From Phoenix dactylifera (taxonomy: Eukaryota > Streptophyta > Magnoliopsida > Arecales > Arecaceae), in the NCBI RefSeq assembly GCF_009389715.1, contig NC_052392.1, positions 35,323,144-35,387,143 on the forward strand: a DNA stretch of 64,000 nt, in the 5' to 3' direction. Shown piece by piece: positions 43,708 through 53,097 of this stretch; the stretch's first letter is position 1; every line of letters begins with the position of its first letter. The notes beneath the pieces are model-generated. The model was not told the origin of the DNA and did not search any database. It worked only from the letters and a program-made list of their open reading frames with translations. A program made the position numbers and the translations under genes.

Positions 43708-44423
43708 CTTTTTTTGATGCTTCCACCAAGGTAACATGAAACTCTCTAAAGCATTCTGGTCCAAGAGCTCCATATAGAATAGCAACTGGACTGGCAATAC
43801 TTGAACCAAAATATATGTGATCAAAATCAAAAAGTTCAGCCTACTCAGCAGATCCCATAGCTCTGGTGAAATCCAAATAAACATATAACCTCACTATATA
43901 ACAAGGAGGCAAAAAAGATCAACAAGATTTGCAATAACAGAAATAGAAATACAACAAAAGCACAGAAAAGGTGGATATGACTTACAGTTTGGCTGAAGTG
44001 TCAAGCCATGAAAGAAGATCAGTAACATTGAACAGTAGTGCACTACCAGTATCTACCCAGCAACTACTTCCTCCAGGGCTTCACAGGTTTCTGCATATGA
44101 GAAAAGGTTCTGCCTTGACTATTGAAATTGGCTCTGACAAGTCTCCCATAACATGTTCTGAGTTGGTTTCGTCGTCAGAAGGATAAGAAGATAAAGAATC
44201 CTCCGCCAACTGCCAGTAGAGCACTAGTGTAGGAGATGCTAACCGAAGCATAAGAGAAAATTCAAAAACTGATCCCAAGGGTTCACTTAGAAGCAAGCGC
44301 CCATCATGGACAATTTTGTGAATGCAGCATTTGGCTGTCAAACAATCTGAGCCTTTATCTGGTTCTAACCAGAGATCAGTAAACTCCCAAAACAGGTTTT
44401 TCCGTTCCTTAGAGAGCAATTCT
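43708..44423 (-). pseudogene. UGGT: Captured exons of UDP-glucose:glycoprotein glucosyltransferase (UGGT/EBS1)
   Basis: Two exons. Exon a is 44423-43986 (438 bp; acceptor TATCAACAG, donor ACT/GTAAGT). It reads ELLSKERKNLFWEFTDLWLE, then LLLSEPLGSVFEFSLMLRLA, SPTLVLYWQLAEDSLSSYPS and, after a TGA at 44081-44083, CWVDTGSALLFNVTDLLSWL. Exon b is 43862-43708 (acceptor TTCACCAG, donor AAG/GTATTA). After a TAG it reads [20 protein letters not shown] and [20 protein letters not shown]. These are consecutive N-terminal exons of the plant ER folding sensor UGGT (EBS1), in its lumenal thioredoxin-like region. The catalytic glucosyltransferase domain is absent and two in-frame stops are present, so this is a dead capture inside the CACTA element. 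Confidence 0.88.
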
Positions 44424-45310
44424 CTGTTGATATATGTTGTAATAATTCTTTAGTAACCTATCAAACTGAAGTGCTCCTTAATCAAAGAAGGTATAAACTT
44501 AAAAGACAAATAACAAGCAAAATAATACTTCAATGCCAACAATGCGTCATACACCAGTGCCAACAATGCAACTATAAACTGAAAGCAGAAACAAAAATTA
44601 TCCTGCAAGAGAACAACACAGTCACTGATTTCTCAGTTACTCACACCTTTACTTACCACCAATAGACAGTTCTTGGCTAGGGCAAGCATCCAGATTCCAT
44701 CAGGCAAGCCTACTTTTGAATTTCTTTGGAATTTCATTTGTTCAGGAAGGGGAAAAGAATGCTAACTTTTGTGCACAACTTGCCTGATGGAATCTGGATG
44801 CTTGCCCTACAAGTCTCAGCATTCTTACCAAAGGGGGAACTATTTTACTAGAAAAAACAAGTTAACTTTACAAAGAAAACGAAATTAAAATTATGCAACT
44901 AATTCAACCATCTACGGTGCAAAAAGAGAGGATTTTCATCAAACCCATCCAGAATTAGTCTTTCTCTTTAGAAAATTCAATTTCTTGGTTAAGAAAAGCA
45001 CTATGCATTGCTGCAAAGGCCATACCAAACACAAAGAAGAAAATCTAATATAGTGGAGAAGAAAATCATGAGAAGTGATCCAAGAATCTCAGCCTTCTTA
45101 CCGAATGGAACTATTCAAAAGGATACAATTATAAAAAAATAATCCCATTTCCTCCAGTGAGGAAACAAATAGCATTAATTATCCAAAAAAGTGAATATTA
45201 ATCGAATTACTCATCCAATTCATTCAGATTATGACAGCTTCCCGATCGGATATATCTCTACATTGCTCATATTTCCATTTAAAAGTCTACTTGCATATAA
45301 ATAAGTGGAA
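44424..45310. other. CACTA interior upstream of the UGGT exons
   Basis: Intron-like and AT-rich. It contains the 31-bp inverted repeat listed separately. No frame with a known motif. Confidence 0.45.
44678..44809. repeat. Perfect 31-bp inverted repeat, hairpin with 70-bp loop
   Basis: Arm 1 (44678-44708) and arm 2 (44779-44809) are exact reverse complements across 31 bp (core GGCAAGCATCCAGATTCC). A transcript across it would fold into a long perfect stem. It may be a small-RNA source, or a by-product of the assembly of this composite element. Confidence 0.9.
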
Positions 45311-45314
45311 AATA

Positions 45315-45600
45315 ATCTAAAAACGCCTACGTTGGAAGAGAACTGGATCAACCGGTACCTCTCCCCATCCGGAATCGAGTTTGCAAAACCCCGATGGAGA
45401 AGAAGAGCAGCAGAACCCTAGGCGACGAAACCAGAGGGGTCTCCGGTGGCCATCGAAGCAGCTCCGCCTTGCCGAAATGGAGGATCTTGGGGCGGCAGCG
45501 GAGAAGCGGCGCTGGGACTGGGAGGATAGGAGGGCCGCCATGGGAGCTAGAGTTTCGAGAGGAGAGGGATTGGGGAAGCAAGGGTTTTGGAGTTAACGCA
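45315..45600 (-). pseudogene. Gene first-exon-like sequence in the CACTA element (possible transit-peptide exon)
   Basis: The minus-strand frame from ATG 45541 reads MAALLSSQSQRRFSAAAPRS, then SISARRSCFDGHRRP and RRLGFCCSSSP. It is Ser/Arg/Ala-rich with few acidic residues, like a plastid transit peptide, and is followed by possible AG/GT donors near 45355. CYP38 begins with a plastid transit peptide, so this may be its exon 1, with the UGGT exons lying between it and the CYP38 exon at 43.0 kb. Assignment to CYP38 is a guess from composition and orientation. Overlapping frames on both strands reflect high GC. Confidence 0.35.
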
Positions 45601-45990
45601 AAGGAGAGAGGATAAAATGGTGGTGAGAAGAAATAGTGGAAATCGGAGAGCCGCTAGATGTCCCCACGGTGTGGATAAGGCTGTCCGGAATCCGGACGGT
45701 CATCCCTGCTGTGGATGGCCTTCTGGTTAGGGATTTGTTGGATTTGGGTTAGGAAGGAGGAGGAGGGGTTAGGGATCGCGTGGGGAGAGGGGGGGATGGG
45801 TGGGTGCCGGGGCCACGGGTTGAGCGGCTGCAGGGGTTTTGGGAAGGGGGAGGGGGGAAATTTGGGCGGGGCGGCGGCACTTAGTTTCATTTTGTATTTT
45901 TCTCTTTCAATCTTTTTTTTTATTATAATTATTCAAAAATAATATTTTTAATATTTTTAGAATTAAAAATTAAATTTGGTGGCGAAAATT
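45601..45990 (-). promoter_or_regulatory. GC-rich, promoter-like region upstream of the captured first exon
   Basis: G/C-rich with CT-rich motifs on the minus strand (45.76-45.88 kb), then an AT-rich stretch. It resembles a captured 5' flank; no definite core promoter element is assigned. Confidence 0.3.
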
Positions 45991-46314
45991 TCTGCCAATA
46001 ATCCATCACTGCTAAAAATAATCTTTTAAAAATTTATAAATACTTGTGTTACGATTTTTATGATGGCTGAATTTGTCACTGTCTAGTTACAATTTCGGTT
46101 ACCAGTTTTGTGACAAATATCCCGTCACTACGGTGGTTACTAAGTTTTGTCGCCTACCCTACCTGCGTATTTTGTGACCGGTCTGTTATTAATCTGTCAC
46201 TAAGTTCACACCACGGTGACCAAATTTTTGTATATCATTAATCCGTCATAAATAGTGACAGATAACGGGCCGTTACTAGTTTTCCGTCACCATACGCTTA
46301 TTTTCTGGTAGTGA
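45991..46314 (-). mobile_element. Second CACTA-like terminus embedded near the right end
   Basis: The minus strand begins CACTACCAGAAAATAAGCGT at 46314 and is followed by its own subterminal words (GTGACGG, GTGACAGATTAATR), distinct from the GGTCGCC array of the host element. No matching opposite end was found inside the element. Confidence 0.5.
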
Positions 46315-46489
46315 AAGTTGTGGGATTGAGATTCAGCCGAAGAGACAAGGATATGCCTAAGTGAATTAAGGTGTTAAACGACACCGTTTGAAAATAAGCA
46401 GTTTTTTTTTTTTTGAACTTAGAAATTAACATCTTACAGGGGCTAGTACAACATCGTTCGGTTTTACGGGAACTTTTCACTACCAAAAG

Positions 46490-46969
46490 TTTGGTCACTA
46501 AAAAACTCAAACTTTCTGCCCAATTTTTTCATTGGAAAAAGGTGCCATTCGTAAAAGTTTTTCTGGACTAAATTTTTTTTAGTCGCTAAAGGTGAACCTT
46601 TAAGGACCAAAATTTAGTCGCCAAAAGTTTTACCTCCAGCTCGTGTGAAATATTGGACTCGTGCCAATTTGGTATTGCGTTTCCACGACCAAATATACAT
46701 TTAGTCGGTGTAGGACAATTATTCAGTAACTAACAAAAATGTTGGTCGCAGATAGCCTTATTTTCAGCGACCAAACTTTAGTCGCCAAACATTTTACCTC
46801 CACCCCGCCAACTTGGTTTTGATTTTCCGCGACCAAATATGCATTTAGTCGGTGTAGGACAATCATTCAGTAACTAACAAATATGTTGGTCGCAAATAGC
46901 CTTATTTGCAGTGACTACTATTCATTTAGTCGCCGAAAGTGGTCACTGAAAGTGTATTTTCTTGTAGTG
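46490..46969. repeat. Right subterminal repeat array and terminus of the CACTA element
   Basis: Repeats of TTTAGTCGCCAAA, GCGACCAAATATRCATTTAGTCGG (twice, 46687 and 46831) and GTTGGTCGCARATAGCCTTATT (twice), ending TTTTCTTGTAGTG at 46969. A CACTACCAAAAG-like start at 46478 suggests further layering. Confidence 0.85.
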
Positions 46970-47050
46970 AGCTTCACATGCCAATAAATTTAATATAAAA
47001 ACAAAAGCTATGTGCCCCAAAAAATTCCAACCACAACAAATTTCAGTCAT

Positions 47051-47106
<56 letters not shown>

Positions 47107-48385
47107 AAAAGGATTCAAATAACGTATTTAATAGTTGTTGTTTACACCATATCTTAATCTAAAATGGAGGTCTAAATATGGATTAGATGAGAGATAATTC
47201 ATTTTTGCAGATTTTGTAATTAGTGGCTAATACGTTAGTGAAGATTTTTGCTTTCCGTGGCAGAACCAGCCAACGGTGGAATAGGGTCTTGTAGCGCGAT
47301 GAAAGGCCGATGTGGGCCCAGAGCATACTTCATCCACTGTACTTGCTTGATATGCAAGGAGACATTCATAAGGAACAAGCAACATTGATATATATAACTT
47401 TCTAGAAAAGAAATGATTTAGAAATAAAAGAAACATTTATAATTCAAAAATAAAATAACTGATTTGCAAGGATAAATTTCTTAGTTTCTTCAAGAAAGTT
47501 GCTTTTGTTATATTTCTTGAATATGAGCCAAGAAAATTAACAAATACCTTAGAATATTTTAAAAAATATTTTTTAATTAAAAAACCTAAATCTAGAGCAA
47601 GCAAAGGTTATCACCGCTCCGTGGAATCTCTTTCCTAGTCCTGCCTTGTCACTTCCAATTCTCTTTGTTTCTGATTCGAGATTTATCTGTAATATATATA
47701 AATATAGCTTGGCATCAGTCTGGGCTTGACTTTTTATCTTCTCAGGTCGCTAAAAGGACTTGGAGGCTCCATAGCAGTTAATGGGTGAAAGTAGTAGGAA
47801 AAAACAATTCCACTTGGCTCATATTGATGACAAACTTGTCGTTGGTTGGCAGTATGCCTTGATATTTTTATCATTGGCAGACCCTCCACGATCTCATCAA
47901 GCTGATAGAATTTTAAATCTCAGTTACATTTAGTGGTTGGCACGTCACTCTAGGTGCTTGCCTTTCACTAAATTAAGGCTTCAAATATTGAAAAAAAAAA
48001 AAATTAAAAAAAAAAGGATCTTAAGTTATACGGTGGATTTGGATAAGTCAAAACAATTAAAATTGGATTCTCCTTCCATCATCTTGGAGAATCTCAAATA
48101 TGCTCAGCACTGACACAAGAGAAAAATCTAAATTATTAATTATTATTTGGGCATGAGGATATCAAATCAAGTCTAAACTTCTTTTTATTCTTTCACTAGA
48201 AGTTTGATTGGTTCCTAACATAAAAGTTATGACCGACATGATCTAGATTCCACTTCTTTGAAGACAACCAGATGATAGATGATGCCATATTTATGAATAC
48301 TGAAGTGTCAGAAGACTGTGATATGTTTTAAAAATTGTTAAACCTTACATATATTTAGAATTAATTCTCATTTTATGTTTAAAAT
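46970..48385. repeat. Decayed flank, paralog of 57.65-59.62 kb
   Basis: It resumes the DUF247 upstream block (AGCTTCACATGCCAATAAATT) after the CACTA element, then (TA)n at 47053-47101. After that come words shared with 57.86-59.62 kb (TAGTGGCTAATACGTTAGTGAAG, AAAGGCCGATGTGGG, TTGCAAGGATAAATTTCTTAGTTTCT, CTTTTTATCTTCTCAGGTCGC-like). No intact gene. Confidence 0.7.
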
Positions 48386-48394
48386 TTATCATAT

Positions 48395-49200
48395 CTCTTG
48401 GCGACATGCCGTCAAGGGATTCCTCATCTTTGTTACAACCTGATTTATAAAGTTCTTGGCTGAGTAAGGTACTATAATCTTAAGAAAAATTATCTAACAG
48501 ACATTTAGTTCAAAAATTAAAATAATTGAATTTTCATGAGAAATTCCTCAGTTGCTGCGGGCAAGCTACTTTTATTATATAGTATCTTGAACATGGGCTG
48601 AACAAATTTGACAAGATGCCTTGTGTATTTAAATTATGCAGTGATGGTAGGAAAGTAATCCCTGGGATTTAATTATTTCTCATGCACAAACAAGCAAAAA
48701 TTTCATAATTAAGAGATTTAGGCATGCGGTTCATTCAAAAACCATATCACTTACATGATCCAAGAACTCCAAGAGAAACTCGCTAGAAAGCAAGCACTAA
48801 AAAACAAAAAGAAAGTTGACAATATTTGACCACAATTTGAAAAAAATAAATAGAAGATAAATCTTGAAACCTAAAAAGTAAAATGAAATAAGTAAAAATA
48901 AAGAAATAAAATTCGAATTATCTCTCACATAGAAAATAAGAGATAAACTGTTATAAAGAATTTACAACATATCATCATAAGTGCCAACTTCCTAGTTAAT
49001 AAAAAATAACATTTAAGAATTATGTTGAGAATAAGATGATATGTATGATAATCATGAAATTATTATTTTTGGGGGCTTTTTATTTTTTTAAATTTATGAG
49101 GGCTATCTTTTATTGGAGAAACTCAAAAGTCAGCCTTTCCAGCTTTACCTGGCCCATAAATTATAAAAAAAGCTATGTGCCCCAAAAAAGTTATGCCCCT
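48395..49200 (-). pseudogene. DUF247 relic 1: upstream block plus first codons only
   Basis: Reading leftward from 49.2 kb, the sequence follows the DUF247 upstream block: CTTTCCAGCTTTACCTGG, TGACCACAATTTGAAAAA, TTATTATATAGTATCTTGAAC, ATTATCTAACAGACATTTAG and a TATAAAT variant near 48445. It then enters AACAAAGATGAGGAATCCCTTGACGGCATG (matching the DEESL start of genes 2 and 3) and stops resembling the gene after about ten codons near 48410. No DUF247 body follows on either strand. Confidence 0.7.
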
Positions 49201-51125
49201 TGTGATATTGGAGAAAAAAATTCAGCCATGGCAAATTTCACTCACTATTTAAAATATAAAGTTTAATTACTGGAGGATTCAAGTAAGGTATTTGATAGTT
49301 AGTGTTTATACCACATTCCAACCTATAGTGAGGGTCTAAAGGCTAGTTAGATGATGGCCACATGGCATTATAAGAGACTAAAAAATAATGAGAAATTGCT
49401 TTGGAGAGTCAACTCAAATTGAACGAAACACATGTGGAAGCCACGAACTAGGATATAGATATAGATCTGATATGATAGGGATACATAACAAGAGTTAAGA
49501 TTTGAATAATAATATTAGGCTGATCAAGTCCCCACTAGGTACTGCACAAGATAGACCGAGTGTTACCCGAGCCTCAGGTCGAGTTCCAGAGGTAGAAGGT
49601 ATAGGCCGTTTATAAGTATGGCATGTCAGAGTCAATCGTGCGTTATGTTAAGACATCACCCTAACGGATGAAGCCTCGGAGCAAGATGTGAGATGCAGAA
49701 GCAGTTGCTAACAGATTAAAACATGGAAAATTGAGTAAAAGGGTAAAACCAGCTATAGCAACTATCAAAAGGTGGATGAGTAGGGACAGGTGTTAATGCT
49801 GAAAAGAGATAGCTATCCAGTAGTTAGGAAAAATATATATATGTGTTCAATTGTAACTCTGAAAGGGCCCTGCAACCACCAATCGAATTGATTACCAAGT
49901 TTTTTTTATCAATTTTTCTTTCAAAATATCCTTAGCCTTTTTATTACTAGGCAATAGTTCATTTCTTGTAGATCCTTATCAGCACTTCCTCGAGAAGGTG
50001 GAACCTCGGTAGCAAAAATTATTGAAGGTCAAGACAATAGAACCCACTGTCATCTATTTTTTATCCTATTCAAATAATAATGGCATGCATGTGCGTTCAT
50101 CCAACCGAGTCCATTGGTTTATTTTTCTGTCTGCCTTATCTTGAGAGTGGGGAGAAAAGAGCACCAATAGTTGATTATAAAATCTTTTCTCATTGAAATA
50201 GTAGATACAGATATAGTTTTATGTGTTTTGGAGGCTCCTTTGACGTCCTATATATAGAATTTTAGGAGTGGATATCTTATATTGACTTTCGAATCTTTGA
50301 TGTGTAGGTATGAGGCGTAAGAATTTTGTACGCAAGTATTTTAGACCTTATAAAATACATCCAATGATTTCGATTAGTATTTTCAACCTCTATCATTGAA
50401 CTTGATAATGGATCTAAACTCTACACCTTTCATTTACTACAACTGCACCTTAAGAGAGTGAGTTGATATTCTAAACTTTTTACCATATGAAACTAATACG
50501 ACTATTAAGAAAAGACATGTAATATTTACATATTCTTATCAACTTTGCTTCTTTCTCACAACCATACTGAATATAGAATTCTCCATTTAAAACTGAAGAA
50601 ATTAAATACTTAAATTTCTTCAAGATTTTGCTTCACTAAGATATAGGTTTTTCGCCAAGCTTGTGAAATCATAACATTCAATATAAAAGCATGTCCAAAT
50701 TTGATGATGTACATAGATTAGAAAAATATGCTTAAGCAATAATGCAATAAATAAAAGGATATCCAAATCAAATTTCGACAACTGGAATAAATATCCAATC
50801 CTCTCGAGGGTAGATTTCTTCTTCGGTTATTCTACATAGGCTTTTTGGTCTTGTGACAGCAAACGTCCATCAAAAGATGTTCCTTTAAAGGATGGTTGTC
50901 ATCACGGGACGAAAAAGCCTATGGAGTATCATCGTCGTCGTAGCAGTAGTCCGATAGAATAACATAGAAAAAATCTATCCTGGTAGTGACAGTAGGACTA
51001 CTAGTAGCACTTCTCTTCTTTAATATCTTCTCCATATATAAACCCCTAATTTTACCATGTATTCTTATTTGTACTCTTTATTTTAATAAATATGACTGGG
51101 GAAGCATCCGGCTTACTCCATTTAT
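49201..51125. other. Intergenic DNA, partly paralogous to 60.2-61.26 kb
   Basis: 49.55-51 kb shares words with 60.23-61.25 kb (GAGTTCCAGAGGTAGAAGGT, GCAGTTGCTAASAGATYAAARCATGG, CCTTATCTTGAGAGTGGGGAGAAAA, TACATCCAATGATTT). No gene is recognised. A 100-codon frame at 50986 runs into the tandem repeat below and has no motif. Confidence 0.6.
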
Positions 51126-51655
51126 GCTTAAAAAAAAAAAAAGAGACAAACATCTTTTAAAGACCATTGCTATTGTATTACAGAAAATGCTCGGATTGCT
51201 TACTTGCATGTCCATGTTTCAATCACAGCTAAGCAGGATAATCATGACCAAGGCATGCCTTTGGGACATTCAGTATAATACAGTGTGATCCAGAAACCAT
51301 TTGGCTTAAAAAAAAAAAAGAGACAAACATCTTTTAAAGACCATTGCTATTGTATTACAGAAAATGCTCGGATTGCTTACTTGCATGTCCATGTTTCAAT
51401 CACAGCTAAGCAGGATAATCATGACCAAGGCATGCCTTTGGGACATTCAGTATAATACAGTGTGATCCAGAAACCATTTGGCTTAAAAAAAAAAAAGAGA
51501 CAAACATCTTTTAAAGACCATTGCTATTGTATTACAGAAAATGCTCGGATTGCTTACTTGCATGTCCATGTTTCAATCACAGCTAAGCAGGATAATCATG
51601 ACCAAGGCATGCCTTTGGGACATTCAGTATAATACAGTGTGATCCAGAAACCATT
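51126..51655. repeat. Three tandem copies of a 178-bp unit
   Basis: GCTTAAAAAAAAAAA starts at 51126, 51304 and 51481. The units (AAATGCTCGGATTGCTTACTTGC, TAAGCAGGATAATCATGACC) are identical apart from A-run length, so the duplication is recent or homogenised. One diverged unit is at 61264-61400. Confidence 0.95.
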
Positions 51656-53097
51656 TGTTTTTAAAAAATAAAAACAAGATAACCAAATATATTTTCTGTA
51701 TTGATTTTATTTTATTTTTTTAAAAAAAGGAAAAAATTAGTACCAAATAGGAACAGCTAATTTAATATATTGAACAAGGATAAATAGAGAAAAATAGTAC
51801 AGATTGCCAGCCAAATGATCCCTCAGATCTAGTCTCTTGTATTTAGGACAATAATTGGCAGAGCAATGCATGGAATTAACTAACACAACATATCCCAAAT
51901 ACAGCACATGCCTAGAAAAATAAAGAAAAATAGAAAAATAGATTAGTATGCATTTAAGTCAGGACCAAATGGAGTCTAGAATTGGGTCTAATCCAAAATA
52001 AAGAAAAACAGAAAAACTATAAATTAGAAAGTATAATATGTCACCCAAAATAAAGAAAAACAGAAAAACTATAAATTAGAAAGTTATTTCGTTTTTTTAA
52101 AGAAAATATGTCACCCAAAATATGGGGCATCAAAATTAAGTCAATACATGTTAAGGATTTGGCATTCAAATAAGATGTTATAAGAAAAATTCTTATTTTA
52201 GTGGAGCTAGGATTAGACATGAGGAAGGCTGTATGCGAGGGCGGATACAGAGCGAGAGAAAAGTACCGGTGAAATCAAATTAGTTAGAGGGAATGTTGAG
52301 ATAGAGACCTCATGACATGCCACTTAGAAGTCGTACCAAGGAGAAAGAGAGAGACCAAAACAGACCTTAAAACTCACAATTGCGTCCTAAGCTGATGCAA
52401 TGGTAACAGTTTTTTGGATACAATCAGCAAGTGCATTCTCTAATATCCATCTATCTTTTCCAAAACAGAGCATTGGTGTCGTTACAAAACTGAAAGAAAT
52501 AGCTGCATTTTTCGAGTATTGGCAGAGTTGGGAGCTGTCCTTGCAGCTGGCTATTTTGAAATTAAATACATCTAAACGAAGCTTCAGTCATTTTGATTTA
52601 TTCTTGTAAGATAAGTCCAAGAGCCTGCATTCTTTCTCATGGACATTCAATCCTTGCACTAGGCAAAACATTTTGAAGATTTATGATCGCAGAACTCGAT
52701 AAAAAAAAGTTTATATGACATAAATCCGTAAATAAGTCAACACATGCTGTCAAGGAGTTTTTAGGGCTTGGTCTTGGAACACCTGTTGCTTACTTTACTC
52801 AATGAAGTGCTCCTCATTTCATTCATTATGTTGTGACTGTCCAAAACTTGTTCGACACAACTTTTAAAGGAAATGTAAAAAATCCACAATGCTACAATTT
52901 CTAGAAAACTATGTTTCTAAATATTAGAGGGACAAATGAGGCAAAATCATAGATGCTGTGCACAATGCCCATTAAACAAATATATTGTCAATAAGTGTTC
53001 TTGAGTAAAATGTGTTTAAAATATCAAGATGAAACTTAACTGGATGCAGGGTAACCAAGAACAGAATTTAATTTCAATTCCATGCGCTGAAATCTTG
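51656..53097. repeat. Unit B flank, containing the LINE empty site
   Basis: Paralog of 28990-29640 joined to 36142-36990. The junction sequence GAGAGAAAAGTACCGGTGAAATCAAATTAG (52253-52282) is uninterrupted. A local duplication of TATAAATTAGAAAGT lies at 52019-52084. Non-coding. Confidence 0.9.
52259..52272. other. Pre-integration (empty) site equivalent of the LINE
   Basis: AAAAGTACCGGTGA occurs once here, between flanks that match both sides of the LINE in unit A. Confidence 0.93.

Larger units (their letters stand above)
40789..46969 (-). mobile_element. CACTA/EnSpm transposon, 6181 bp, carrying captured host exons
   Basis: The left end CACTACAAGAAAATACATAT and the inverted right end CACTACAAGAAAATACACTT match over the first 16 bases. 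The 3-bp duplication AGC flanks the element. Both ends carry subterminal arrays of TTTGGTCGCCGAA/GCGACCAA words (40805-41110 and 46490-46960). The interior has no tnpD-like transposase that I can recognise. Instead, the minus strand carries spliced-looking fragments of host genes (UGGT, CYP38) plus a coiled-coil fragment. It looks non-autonomous. Confidence 0.93.

Noticed and set aside
46315-46477. A separate small CACTA-like miniature element between 46315 and 46969
   Set aside because: A CACTACCAAAAG start at 46478 exists, but the terminus at 46969 pairs much better with the left end at 40789, so I keep one outer element.
50986-51288. 100-codon frame possibly encoding a membrane peptide
   Set aside because: It runs into the 178-bp tandem repeat, has no counterpart in the paralogous region at 61.2 kb, and shows no family motif.
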